Source: Buttiauxella warmboldiae (lineage in GTDB: Bacteria > Pseudomonadota > Gammaproteobacteria > Enterobacterales > Enterobacteriaceae). Taken from it: 64,000 nucleotides of DNA. The stretch's first letter is position 1. Each line of letters opens with the position of its first letter. The translations under genes and the position numbers were made by a program. A model generated the notes under the pieces. The model had not been told where the DNA came from and searched no databases. It was given only the letters and a program-made list of their open reading frames with translations. The stretch lies in contig NZ_RPOH01000064.1 of the NCBI RefSeq assembly GCF_003818135.1, positions 1-64,000 on the forward strand, given 5' to 3'. Below are positions 26,737 to 35,862 of this stretch, in pieces.

Positions 26737-27788
26737 CCTCATCTCAGATGCGCCCAGGTGAGGGGATCTGGGTGGTTGGTGCGACTTTTGGGGCTCATTA
26801 TGCGCGGGCACTACAGGGACAAGGGCTCCGTGCCATTATTGGACGCGGCGGGGAAAAAGGGCGCCAGCTGGCGCAGTCGCTTGCCTGTGACTACTTCTCC
26901 GCTATCGATCGGGCATTGACCCGCTCGCGTCCTGCCTGTGCCGTGGTTGCGGTGCGTTCCTCTATTGTAGGCGGTGAAGGGGATGATATCGCGCGCCGTT
27001 TGCTGCAAGCGGATATCCCGGTGCTGCAGGAATTGCCTGTACATCCTCAAGAAATGGTGAACACCCTCAGGGTGGCACAGCTGCGGGGCATTCCCTTTCA
27101 CGTCACGCCATTCTATGACCAGATGCCATCCGTGCGTCGCTTCCTGCGGGCAGCCCGTCGTCTTGCTGTCGCGAGTTCTCTGCGTTCAGTCGAGATGCGC
27201 GTGTCGGTGCAGACGCTGCATTGTGCGCTGTTTGTGCTTTCTGAGCTCCTTGGCGCACCGTCTCCGGCTATCACCGTCACGCCGATGGCCAGTTTTGCAA
27301 AAATATTGGTTAGCGGCAGCTGGCAGGGCGTTGCCGTCGACATGGTATTGATGAATCGTTTTGATGCTGCCTCGCCTGACGATAATTCCCAGCCGCTAAT
27401 GCAGATCGTTTTACTCAGTGATGACGGCGAGCTCATGCTGCACTCGCCCTATGGGCCGGTTATCTGGGAGCGTCGTTTGCAGCCCCCCCAATCGTTGACG
27501 GCGAGTCGAAGCGATAGTGAGGACGAAGCGTTGCTCCTGGCCTATCCGCAACAGACCGCTCCCGGCATTGAGCATGTGTACCGCGATATGGCTGCGGCCA
27601 TTCGTGCATCTTTGGCGCGTTTTATGGCATCAGATACCCATGACAGCACCCGATTGCAGCGGCAGCTGGCGGTACTGCAACTCTGGCAAACTATATGTAC
27701 GCGTGCGGGCCATCCCAGGCAGCAGAGCCTGGCTGCGCCTGCGCCGATAGGGCGCATCCTGGGGATTACGGACAGGGAGGATGAGTGA
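26733..27788 (+). CDS. Thiazolinyl imide reductase-like protein (YbtU/PchG family)
   Basis: 351 aa. IWVVGATFGAHYARALQG is the N-terminal Rossmann motif and matches the characteristic GATFGxxYAxAL start of YbtU/Irp3 and PchG. These Gfo/Idh-related enzymes reduce the C=N of a carrier-bound thiazoline to a thiazolidine with NADPH. LPVHPQE in the middle resembles the Gfo/Idh active-site segment. Together with the PchF-like A-embedded methyltransferase, this predicts at least one (possibly N-methylated) thiazolidine ring. Start overlaps the previous stop by four bases. Confidence 0.85.
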   Translation: MTSSQMRPGEGIWVVGATFGAHYARALQGQGLRAIIGRGGEKGRQLAQSLACDYFSAIDRALTRSRPACAVVAVRSSIVGGEGDDIARRLLQADIPVLQELPVHPQEMVNTLRVAQLRGIPFHVTPFYDQMPSVRRFLRAARRLAVASSLRSVEMRVSVQTLHCALFVLSELLGAPSPAITVTPMASFAKILVSGSWQGVAVDMVLMNRFDAASPDDNSQPLMQIVLLSDDGELMLHSPYGPVIWERRLQPPQSLTASRSDSEDEALLLAYPQQTAPGIEHVYRDMAAAIRASLARFMASDTHDSTRLQRQLAVLQLWQTICTRAGHPRQQSLAAPAPIGRILGITDREDE

Positions 27789-28525
27789 AGAGCATCATTG
27801 TGTCACTCGGTAACATTGATAACCGAGCCAGGCATTCTGCGCCTGCGATAGTGGTTTTCCCCCATGCGGGCGGCAGCCCGAGATTCTATGCGCATTGGGC
27901 AAAAACGTTGCCTCATCATCAGCTATGGGGGGTGACTTACCCCGGTCGTGATGCCCGCTTGGGTGACGCGCCGCCCGCCACACTTCAGGCGCTGGCTTGT
28001 GAATGCGCAGCTTATCTCGATTTGCTTCTGGACAACGCTATGCCTGCGTTGCTGGTCGGGCATTCCATGGGCGCATGGGTTGCCTGGGAAACGGTACGTT
28101 GTCTGGAAAAGATGACGCCAGACCGTTCGATAATGACGGTTGTTTCAGGGCAAAACCCGCCTGATTGCCCGCCCGGTACCTGTTTACACCGACAGGACGA
28201 TGCGGCGCTAATTGCTGATATGAAGCGCCAGAACCCGGCGCACCATGCTCTTTGGGCGATCCCCGAGCTGCGTCAGCTCTTTTTACCCACGGTGAGGGAG
28301 GATTATCGGCTGCTGGAAACCTACCGGGCCGAGTCAGGTACGGTGGCGGACTTAACCGTGGTTTACGGCAAGGATGATAACGAGATTGATAGAGCAACGA
28401 TTCAGCGCTGGCGTCACGCAAGTCATGGACGTTATCGCACCAGGCGTCTGCCAGGCGGGCATTTTTATCTCGCCGCCCCTGATACTTCATTACCGCATTA
28501 TTTGAGTGAACTCCTGTCATGCTGA
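27785..28525 (+). CDS. Type II thioesterase (YbtT-like)
   Basis: 246 aa. PHAGGSPRFYAHWA, VTYPGRDARLG and the nucleophile elbow LLVGHSMGAWVAWE, with a late GGHF carrying the catalytic His, place it in the GrsT/YbtT family of stand-alone alpha/beta hydrolases. These remove wrongly loaded acyl groups from NRPS carrier domains. Start is GTG at 27785, inside the GTGA overlap with the reductase stop. Unlike the integrated TE, it keeps the usual serine nucleophile. Confidence 0.88.
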   Translation: MKSIIVSLGNIDNRARHSAPAIVVFPHAGGSPRFYAHWAKTLPHHQLWGVTYPGRDARLGDAPPATLQALACECAAYLDLLLDNAMPALLVGHSMGAWVAWETVRCLEKMTPDRSIMTVVSGQNPPDCPPGTCLHRQDDAALIADMKRQNPAHHALWAIPELRQLFLPTVREDYRLLETYRAESGTVADLTVVYGKDDNEIDRATIQRWRHASHGRYRTRRLPGGHFYLAAPDTSLPHYLSELLSC

Positions 28526-30261
28526 ATTTGCACGCTCATCCTTTGCTGATGGTTTTGAGGCCGGTTTTGCTTCCCATGCTGATTGCCGTTGCTATGCAAA
28601 TCATAGCCAGCCTGAGTGGCTGGCTGGTCTATCAGTCACTGGTCGATATGGCCCAGGGGCTGATGGGGAAGACCGCTGTGGAGTCGGTTTCCCGGTCGTT
28701 ATGGATCTTTGTCATCGGGCTAGGATTGCAGTCCGGCCTGGGGGCGATTGCGCTGGCGATAACACACTTTGCTGATGCCAGTCTGCAGCGCGCTCTGCGC
28801 ATGCAGCTTATTGATAAGCTGGGTAGATTGCCTGCAATATGGTTCAGTGAACGGCCCTCCGGCAGCACCCGGCAGATTATTCAAAACGATGTAGAGGCGC
28901 TGCATCAGCTGGTAGCGCATAGCCTGGTGGAAGGGGTGGCCCTTGTTATGACCCCCCTGGTGGGGCTCTGCTTCTGCTTTACGCTCAACTGGCGGCTGGG
29001 GCTTACGGCCTGTGCGCCCGTCGCGCTTTACTTCCTGATACTGACGCTTCTGGCGCGTGGCAGCATGCGCGACATCATGAGGCAAATCTCCCTCCAGCTG
29101 GCTGAGATCAGCGCCATCATTGTTGACTATGTTCGTGGTATTGCGGTGCTTAAAGTCTTTGGTCGTGCAGGAGAGGGTTACCAGCGATTTACCGATGCTT
29201 CGCGTCGTTTTCACGACGATTTTAGCAGCCTTGTGCGCCCGGCGATGAAGGCTCAGTCGGTTGCCATTATTGCCATCTCTTCCCCGGTAGTGGCTTTGCT
29301 CATGTTGCTGACGGGGATGTGGGGAGTTGAAAGCGGCACGATGACGGCGGCAGAAATCATGGTTGCTACGCTGGTGGCGATGCTGCTACCTGCCTCAATT
29401 ATGACGGTGGCGCTGGCGAGTCAGGTGCGGAGCGCTGCATTTGTTGCTGCGGCCGATATTCAGAGGTTGCTCAGCCAGGAGGAACTCCCCGATGCCACAG
29501 AGCGGGTTTCTCCGGGTGCGGGTGAGGTAACCCTGCGAGGTGTGGGATTCTCCTACGGCGAGACGGAGATTCTGCGAGGGATCAATCTGACTCTGCCTGC
29601 CGGTAGCTTTACGGCGTTGGTCGGGCCTTCTGGAGCAGGCAAGACCACGCTGGCACGCCTGCTTGCCCGCCAGCAGGATGTTAGCTGCGGGCAGATTTGC
29701 ATTGACGGACACGATATCCGACAAATTCCCCTGTCTCAGCTCTACGAAATAGTGGGCGTTCTTGAACAAACGCCTGCGCTACCGGCTATTTCTCTGGCGC
29801 AAAATATCGCCCTGGGAATGGAGGACGTACCGCTGGAGGCCATTCGTCAGGCGGCGCGGGCGGCTCTGATTGATGAGCGAATTATGGCGCTACCGCGCGG
29901 GTATGATGCGGTGCCCGGGATCGATGCGCATCTTTCAGGTGGGGAAGCGCAGCGGGTGGCGATCGCAAGGCTGTTTCTTGCTGCCCGCCCAATCTTAATT
30001 ATGGACGAGGCAACCTCTGCTATTGATCCGGATGCTGAAATTGAGCTCCGTGAAGCCATCGCCAATCTCGCCCGTGGACGGACAACGCTGGCGATTGCGC
30101 ACCGTTTGTCGACAATCCAGGGCGCAGATCAAATCGTGCTGCTTGATAAAGGCCAGATACGAGAGCGCGGTAAGCATCAGACGCTGTTGGCTGACGATAA
30201 GCAATACGCCTGCCTGTGGCGGGAATTTATCGCCGAGCGACAGACGGAGGGGACGATATGA
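28519..30261 (+). CDS. ABC half-transporter, TMD-NBD (YbtP-like)
   Basis: 580 aa. The N-terminal ~310 residues hold about six membrane segments of the exporter-type fold; the C-terminal domain has Walker A GPSGAGKTT, signature LSGGEAQRVAIARLFL and Walker B ILIMDEATSAID. With the next gene it forms a heterodimer like YbtP/YbtQ, which despite the exporter fold is needed for uptake of the yersiniabactin complex across the inner membrane. Direction of transport here is inferred from that family. Overlaps the thioesterase stop by seven bases. Confidence 0.88.
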   Translation: MLNLHAHPLLMVLRPVLLPMLIAVAMQIIASLSGWLVYQSLVDMAQGLMGKTAVESVSRSLWIFVIGLGLQSGLGAIALAITHFADASLQRALRMQLIDKLGRLPAIWFSERPSGSTRQIIQNDVEALHQLVAHSLVEGVALVMTPLVGLCFCFTLNWRLGLTACAPVALYFLILTLLARGSMRDIMRQISLQLAEISAIIVDYVRGIAVLKVFGRAGEGYQRFTDASRRFHDDFSSLVRPAMKAQSVAIIAISSPVVALLMLLTGMWGVESGTMTAAEIMVATLVAMLLPASIMTVALASQVRSAAFVAAADIQRLLSQEELPDATERVSPGAGEVTLRGVGFSYGETEILRGINLTLPAGSFTALVGPSGAGKTTLARLLARQQDVSCGQICIDGHDIRQIPLSQLYEIVGVLEQTPALPAISLAQNIALGMEDVPLEAIRQAARAALIDERIMALPRGYDAVPGIDAHLSGGEAQRVAIARLFLAARPILIMDEATSAIDPDAEIELREAIANLARGRTTLAIAHRLSTIQGADQIVLLDKGQIRERGKHQTLLADDKQYACLWREFIAERQTEGTI

Positions 30262-32012
30262 TTGCAACGTTGCTGCAGCTGGATGAACGCGCGGCAGGGG
30301 CTAAATTCTGGCGCTTTATCATCTGCGTGGCGCTGGCTGGCGTTTTTCAGGGGCTGGTTCTTGGCAGTTTTATTGCCGTTGTCTATGCGCTTTTCATCGC
30401 TGACCGACACGCCGCGCTTATCGGCTGTTTGTGCCTGCTGGCAGGATCGCTAGTTAACGGCATCCTTCAGTCCTGGGTAACGATGCGCGGTTTTAATGAG
30501 GCAATGCGCATCATGGTGGTGATGCATCGTCGCCTGGGTGAGCAACTGGTGGCTTTGCCACTCGGCTGGTTTACCTCGCGCACTACAGGCTTCGCCAGCG
30601 GCGTGGCAGTGCGGGGAACGCTGTTTGTGGCGCAAACGGTGATGGATCTACTGGTGCCGCTGATTATTAATATCATCACGCCACTGACAATTGCGCTGAT
30701 GAGCCTCGTGCTGGACTGGCGTATCGGGGGAATGTTGCTGGCAGGGGCACCACTAATCTGGCTGGCGGCCCGGTGGGGAAGCCGACGCAATGCGGCCGGG
30801 CAGGAACAGCTACATGTGACGTCACGGCAGACCGATACGCGATTGCTGGAGTTTATCGATCATCAGATGCTGCTACGTCAGGCGGGACTAAGCGGGCCAG
30901 GTAGTAAAGGATACCCTCCCTTAACCGAAGCCGTTGACCGCCAGTGGCAGGCTACGGTGAAGGCTTTATGGTCCTCGGTGCTTGGGTTGATTGCTCAGTC
31001 GGTGGTGGTGCAGGGTATCTATGGCCTGGTGGTCGGCGTGGCGGTATGGCTGACGCTAAGCTCGCAGCTGGATCCAGTGTGGGCGGTTGTTCTGATAGGG
31101 CTGGGCGCTCAATTTATTGGCCCGCTGAAAATTCTCTCTGAGATGGGCACGGCATTTAAGCGCGCGCAAATCGAGCTTAATGACGTGACTCGGCTGATAG
31201 CACTCCCGGTTTTGCCTGAAGCGGCGGTGCCGCATGCGATGCCCGCCCGCTATGGCCTCTCTTTTGAACACGTTGCCTTCCGCTATGACAAAAACGCTCC
31301 CTGGCTTTTTCGGGATTTCAATCTGGCGATTGCCCCTGGTTCTCTGACGGCGCTGGTAGGGCCTTCCGGCTGCGGAAAAACCACCCTTACACGGCTGGTT
31401 GCCCGCTTCTGGGATGTCAACCTGGGACGCATCACGCTTGGCGGCGAGGATATTCGCCAGCTGCGGCACGCCGATTTGATGAACGCTATCTCTTTGGTAT
31501 TTCAGAACGTTTACCTATTCGACGACACGCTGGAAGCCAATGTTCGCATGGGGAACCCGGAAGCCAGCGAGGCACAGCTGCAGGCGGTTGCGGATCTGGC
31601 CTGCGTAACGGAAATCGTTAACCGTCTTCCGCTGGGCTGGCACAGCCCGGTAGGAGAAGGAGGGCGTCTGCTTTCTGGCGGTGAGCGCCAGCGCGTTTCC
31701 ATCGCCCGGGCGTTGTTAAAGAATGCCCCCGTGTTGTTGCTCGATGAAGCCACTGCTGCGCAGGACCCGCTGACGGGCATGGCGATTGCGCGTGCCATCA
31801 ATACCCTGAAGGGACGAGCGACGGTGATGGTTATTGCCCATCAGCTGAATACGGTGAAAGCGGCTGACCAGATTGTCTTTATTGATGGCGGCCAGGTCTG
31901 CGAGCAGGGTACGCATCAACAGTTAATCAACCGACAAGGACGCTATGCTCGCTTCTGGCATAGCCATATTTCGCCGCCGCCGATGCGGCATAACGAAGAG
32001 ATTTTTCCATGA
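30258..32012 (+). CDS. ABC half-transporter, TMD-NBD (YbtQ-like)
   Basis: About 584 aa from ATG 30258 (ATGA overlap with the previous gene; an upstream GTG-type start at 30216 is less likely). Six predicted membrane segments in the first ~300 residues are followed by an ATPase domain with Walker A GPSGCGKTT, signature LSGGERQRVSIARALL and Walker B VLLLDEATAAQD. The Asp-for-Glu neighbourhood after Walker B (ATAAQD) is slightly unusual. It is the partner of the preceding half-transporter. Confidence 0.88.
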   Translation: MIATLLQLDERAAGAKFWRFIICVALAGVFQGLVLGSFIAVVYALFIADRHAALIGCLCLLAGSLVNGILQSWVTMRGFNEAMRIMVVMHRRLGEQLVALPLGWFTSRTTGFASGVAVRGTLFVAQTVMDLLVPLIINIITPLTIALMSLVLDWRIGGMLLAGAPLIWLAARWGSRRNAAGQEQLHVTSRQTDTRLLEFIDHQMLLRQAGLSGPGSKGYPPLTEAVDRQWQATVKALWSSVLGLIAQSVVVQGIYGLVVGVAVWLTLSSQLDPVWAVVLIGLGAQFIGPLKILSEMGTAFKRAQIELNDVTRLIALPVLPEAAVPHAMPARYGLSFEHVAFRYDKNAPWLFRDFNLAIAPGSLTALVGPSGCGKTTLTRLVARFWDVNLGRITLGGEDIRQLRHADLMNAISLVFQNVYLFDDTLEANVRMGNPEASEAQLQAVADLACVTEIVNRLPLGWHSPVGEGGRLLSGGERQRVSIARALLKNAPVLLLDEATAAQDPLTGMAIARAINTLKGRATVMVIAHQLNTVKAADQIVFIDGGQVCEQGTHQQLINRQGRYARFWHSHISPPPMRHNEEIFP

Positions 32013-32602
32013 CGATACGGCCCCAGGAACTCATTACGCTCGGTATTTTTTCGGTGATGATCATCGTTATCAATATGGTGATTAACATGCTGGCGGTGTT
32101 TTCTCCCTTTCTGATCCCGTTGACTAAATCGCTGTCCGGCCTGGTTGCGGGCATCCCTTTTATGCTCTATCTGACGCGGGTGAAGCAGGGAGGACTCATT
32201 GGCTTAATGGCGCTGGTGCTGGCCGTAATCATGGTGCTTGCCGGGGACTACATACTGACGCTGGCCTCGGCGTTGGTGGCCGGTGCGATTGCCGATGTCA
32301 TCTGCCGGGCGGCGAGAAAAAACCACAGCAGAGTTTTGACGATCCTCGGCTACAGCGTTTTCAATCTCTGGTCCGTGGGCGGGATATTGCCGCTGTTGTT
32401 TATGCGTGAGGAGATGGAAGCGCAGGTTGCTCAACAGCTGGGCGCTGAATATGCCCACAGTTTTACGCAGCTTTTTTCCGTATCGGTGGTGTGCTGGACG
32501 CTGGTGGGGATTTTTGTCTCCGGCCTGCTGGGCGCGGTGATTGGCTTGGTCATGCTCAATAAGCATTTTGTGAAGGCGGGGCTGGCCCAGAAAAATGGTT
32601 GA
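32009..32602 (+). CDS. ECF transporter S component, MptD/Trep_Strep-like
   Basis: 197 aa with about five to six membrane segments and few charges. The start RPQELITLGIFSVMIIVIN and the following PFMLYLTRVKQGGLIGLMAL resemble the TIGR02185 (Trep_Strep, MptD) family, annotated as putative substrate-specific S components of ECF transporters. The genes directly downstream code for T and A components, which strongly supports this. It should set the specificity of this importer; a metal, a metallophore complex or a precursor are all possible. Start overlaps the YbtQ-like stop by four bases. Confidence 0.75.
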   Translation: MTIRPQELITLGIFSVMIIVINMVINMLAVFSPFLIPLTKSLSGLVAGIPFMLYLTRVKQGGLIGLMALVLAVIMVLAGDYILTLASALVAGAIADVICRAARKNHSRVLTILGYSVFNLWSVGGILPLLFMREEMEAQVAQQLGAEYAHSFTQLFSVSVVCWTLVGIFVSGLLGAVIGLVMLNKHFVKAGLAQKNG

Positions 32603-33314
32603 TAAAACGTTGCTGGTACCAGCGGCTTATAGCATCGATGTGCGTACCAATATATTTGCGCTGCTGGTGATAAATACGCTGGTGATGACCGGTAAAGGCG
32701 GGGTTTTCCAGATGGTATGCACTGCTGTGGTGTGTGTATTGCTGGCGCTACGGCACTGCTGGCGTGCCGCTGCGATACTGGCATTCTGCATTGGCGCTTT
32801 AGGACTGCTTACTGCCATCGCCAGGCCTGGCAGTCTGCCTTCCGGTGCGATGGTGCTGCTGGCGGCGTTTATGTATGTGCGGCCCTGGCTCATTGCGGGA
32901 TTTATGGGGTATTACTTTATCTGCGCGGCGCCGCCCAATCTGTTGATTGCCGGAATGAATCGCCTGCGGATACCGCAAGCCGTGACAATCCCGCTTGCGG
33001 TTATGCTGCGTTTTTTTCCGGTCATATGGGAGGAGCAACGGGCGATTCGCGGCGCGATACGCATGCGTGGACTGCCGGGTAAAGGTGGTGTACTGCTGCA
33101 CCCGTGGCGAACGCTGGAGTTTATTTTGATCCCGCTTATCGGGGCGACGTTACGATCCGGAGAAGCCCTGTCCGCCTCTGCGCTCAGCCGTGGGCTGGGC
33201 AGCCCCGTTACGCCATCTTCGATTTTGCCGCTCAAATTCGGCAGTGCAGACCTGCTGCTGTGCCTTTTGTGCATCGCGCTGGTGGCGCTGTTCTTTTATT
33301 GCGGAGGAGGGTGA
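32595..33314 (+). CDS. ECF transporter T component (EcfT-like, CbiQ superfamily)
   Basis: 239 aa, about five membrane segments and a cytoplasmic coupling region with EEQRAIRGAIRMRGL, which carries the paired Ala-Arg-Gly-type coupling motifs of EcfT proteins (here RGAIRMRGL, then ALSRGLGSP). It links the S component to the ATPases. ATG 32595 overlaps the S-component stop by eight bases and the gene ends in an ATGA overlap with the ATPase, so the three ECF genes are clearly co-translated. Confidence 0.8.
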   Translation: MVDKTLLVPAAYSIDVRTNIFALLVINTLVMTGKGGVFQMVCTAVVCVLLALRHCWRAAAILAFCIGALGLLTAIARPGSLPSGAMVLLAAFMYVRPWLIAGFMGYYFICAAPPNLLIAGMNRLRIPQAVTIPLAVMLRFFPVIWEEQRAIRGAIRMRGLPGKGGVLLHPWRTLEFILIPLIGATLRSGEALSASALSRGLGSPVTPSSILPLKFGSADLLLCLLCIALVALFFYCGGG

Positions 33315-34753
33315 TGGACGGTGTGCTATTCGATAAGGTCAGCGTGAGGTTTCCCGCATTGGATAGTCCGGCGCTGGATAACGTCAGTCTGGCTATCAGG
33401 CAGGGAGAGTGTGTGCTGTTAACCGGGCCGTGCGGCTGCGGAAAATCTACTCTGCTGCGCCTGATCAACGGCATTGTGCCGCAGGTTATCCCCGGTGAGA
33501 TTAGCGGCCATATCAGCATTAACGGTGCCGTTCCGGCACGGGAAAAACTCTGGCAGCTGGGGCGCAAGGTGGCCACGGTTTATCAAAATCCACGCCGTCA
33601 ATTTTTCTGCGCCGATCCACTGGGGGAACTGGCGTTCGGTAGTGAGAATGCAGGACAACACCCGGATGAAATTCTGGCGCGGGCCGCCGGTATCACAAAG
33701 CATCTGGCGATCGCCCATTTGCTGAGCCGCAGTATGTTTACGCTCTCCGGAGGGGAGCTGCAGCGCATAGCGATAGGTTCGGCGCTGATGGACCAGCCTG
33801 CTTTTTTGCTGCTGGATGAGCCCACTTCTGGTCTTGATGCAAAAAGTATCGCGGCGTTGACCGGCATACTACAGAGCCTGCGGGCGAGCGGTATGACCAT
33901 CGTTATTGCTGAACACCGTCTCTGGTTTTTACGTGATGTGGTTGACCGTGTTATTCGGCTCAGAGGCGGAAAAATCGTTGAAGATATTCCCGCCAGCCAG
34001 TTCTGGCAGCGTGATGATGCGCTGCGCCGTCGGCAGGGGTTGCGGGCGCTGACTCGGCCCGCCAGCGCGCAGATTCCCGAACCGCCCGCTGGTGATAGTG
34101 GGATGTCTTATCACCATCCCGAAAGAGGAGCGCTGTATTTTCCGCGTGGCTGCATTACGGCGCTGTGCGGTGAAAATGGCGCGGGGAAAAGTACGCTCGC
34201 CAACAGAATTGCAGGCCTGGAAAAGACGCGCGATAAGCTCCTGCTTGATGGAAAACCTTTTCCGCTGCGGCAGCGTTTACGTCGCGCCTTTCTGGTCATG
34301 CAGGATGTTAATCGCCAACTTTTTGGCGCCAGCGTGGCGCAGGAACTGCAGATGGGACGGCATCATGCCAGCGCACACACTCTGGATAAGGTGATTCATG
34401 ATATGGCGCTGAGCGAGCTGCTGACGCTACACCCTATGGTGCTTTCTGGGGGGCAGCAGCAGCGGGTGATATTAGCTCTGGCCCTGCTGGAGCAGCGCGA
34501 GGTGTTTATTTTTGATGAGCCTACTTCCGGGCTGGATTATCAAGGTTTGCATCAGGTGACGGCACGCCTGAAGCAGCTGGCGAGCACGGGCGCCGTGGTG
34601 GTGCTGATAACGCATGATGAGGAATTTAGCGCGATCTGTGCTGACTACCGTATTACGTTGCCGCCCGCGATGTCGGCGCAGGGCTGGAATTACGCTGCCG
34701 CAGACCGGATGCACATTAACCAAAGAGAGGTAATTGAACATGATGATGAATGA
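33314..34753 (+). CDS. ECF transporter ATPase, two fused ABC domains
   Basis: 479 aa from ATG 33314 (overlap with the T-component stop). The first ATPase domain has Walker A GPCGCGKST, signature LSGGELQRIAIGSAL and Walker B FLLLDEPTSGLD. The second, after a linker near residue 245, has Walker A GENGAGKST, signature LSGGQQQRVILALAL and Walker B VFIFDEPTSGLD. Both domains keep all motifs, so this is a fused A-A' ECF energiser (as in YkoD/CbiO-type fusions). It should drive the S/T membrane pair upstream. Confidence 0.88.
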   Translation: MDGVLFDKVSVRFPALDSPALDNVSLAIRQGECVLLTGPCGCGKSTLLRLINGIVPQVIPGEISGHISINGAVPAREKLWQLGRKVATVYQNPRRQFFCADPLGELAFGSENAGQHPDEILARAAGITKHLAIAHLLSRSMFTLSGGELQRIAIGSALMDQPAFLLLDEPTSGLDAKSIAALTGILQSLRASGMTIVIAEHRLWFLRDVVDRVIRLRGGKIVEDIPASQFWQRDDALRRRQGLRALTRPASAQIPEPPAGDSGMSYHHPERGALYFPRGCITALCGENGAGKSTLANRIAGLEKTRDKLLLDGKPFPLRQRLRRAFLVMQDVNRQLFGASVAQELQMGRHHASAHTLDKVIHDMALSELLTLHPMVLSGGQQQRVILALALLEQREVFIFDEPTSGLDYQGLHQVTARLKQLASTGAVVVLITHDEEFSAICADYRITLPPAMSAQGWNYAAADRMHINQREVIEHDDE

Positions 34754-35495
34754 AGATCTCTCCTACCTGATCTCTGCCGAATTTTACGATCTGATGTCAG
34801 AACAACACTGGCTTCGCCGACAGGAGGATTTTGTCAGGATACTGCAAACGCACAAGCCGTATGCGAAAAGGGTGGTTGATGTGGGGTGCGGAAGCGGTAA
34901 AAGTTTGCCGCTGCTCCAGAAACTCTATCCTGAAGTGCATATTCATGCTGTCGAGCCTTCTGGCGCTATGCGTATCGCGCTGATGACGCGGGTATTGGGC
35001 GAGGCTGCATTACGCCACTGCGTCAGTATTTATCCCTCCACTTTTGAATATCTGAAAATCGACCAGCCTGTCGACATTATTTTACTTTCCGGCTGTGTGG
35101 GCTTTTTTACGCCGCAGGAAAGAGTCCGTTTTTGGGCCAAAGCCTCTTCATTGCTTGCCCCTGAGGGGATCATTGTGGTTGATACCATGGCGATTTCTTC
35201 CCCCTTGTGCGTGGCGCAACAGCAAGTGGCTAATACCCGGCTGGGCACCCAGCGCTATGAGATCTCAATGAGTGGCGCTCCCGTTGATGGAACGGACCTG
35301 ATGCGCTGGCGAATGCAGTTTGATCAGTATGAAGGCGAAGATTTAATTCGTAGCCATACGGTACTGCGGGATTGGCACACTTTTGGTTTAGATCGGGTCA
35401 TCTCCGAGGCCGCAGAGGCAGATTTATACGCAGCAGCGCAGGAAAACAATAGCGTACCGACATTGGTGTTGAAGCGAGGTAGTGCGAGTCATTAA
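34740..35495 (+). CDS. Class I SAM-dependent methyltransferase, last gene of the metallophore operon
   Basis: About 251 aa. VVDVGCGSGKSLPLLQKL is SAM-binding motif I, followed by HAVEPSGAM (acidic motif II) and IILLSGCVGFF (motif IV region). This is a class I small-molecule methyltransferase fold. The start overlaps the ECF ATPase stop, so it belongs to the operon. It could O-, N- or S-methylate the product in addition to the embedded NRPS methyltransferase, but substrate and position are unknown. AGAGAGG lies nine bases before ATG 34740; two more ATGs follow directly. Confidence 0.8.
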   Translation: MMMNEDLSYLISAEFYDLMSEQHWLRRQEDFVRILQTHKPYAKRVVDVGCGSGKSLPLLQKLYPEVHIHAVEPSGAMRIALMTRVLGEAALRHCVSIYPSTFEYLKIDQPVDIILLSGCVGFFTPQERVRFWAKASSLLAPEGIIVVDTMAISSPLCVAQQQVANTRLGTQRYEISMSGAPVDGTDLMRWRMQFDQYEGEDLIRSHTVLRDWHTFGLDRVISEAAEADLYAAAQENNSVPTLVLKRGSASH

Positions 35496-35499
35496 TCAT

Positions 35500-35819
35500 T
35501 AAGAAATGCCAGCCGTTCTTTTGTGTCACTAAAATTTCTTAATTGTGCCAGTGGGCAGGGGAATAATAGTCGATCCTTGTGTTTGTGTTTCAGGCGACCA
35601 GGCTGCCAATGACAGAAAATGGTGTTCTGTATTTGACGCCACTCGCTACGATAGATGGGGGATCGGCGTTGTGAACGCCCCCGTGAAGACGTTTTTGGCT
35701 CGTCGTACCAGGCCTGAATGGCCGACTGACTTATCAAGCCAGAATGTCAGAGACCCACGATTGACGAGAGCCTTGTTGTAGGCCGCCCAGTTAGTGATTT
35801 TGAACTTTTGCTTTGCCAC
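35500..35819 (-). mobile_element. Decayed IS903-like (IS5 family) transposase 5' fragment
   Basis: Minus-strand reading from GTG at 35819 gives a transposase start (MAKQKFKITNWAAYNKALVN, then RGSLTFWLDK), then after a frameshift SAIQAWYDEPKTSSRGRSQR. These match the N terminus of IS903-type transposases. The frame then turns into unrelated sequence, so only about the first 60 codons remain. The scar separates the metallophore operon from the next regulator and may mark the edge of an acquired segment. Confidence 0.7.
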
Positions 35820-35862
35820 GGGATACCGCTAGTGGATCAGGAATATGGTGATCTGATCCTGA

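Noticed and set aside
10880-35495. Calling the locus yersiniabactin (ybt/irp/fyuA)
   Set aside because: Salicylate synthase, aryl ligase, aryl carrier, PKS module and AraC regulator are all missing, and an ECF transporter and extra reductase are present.
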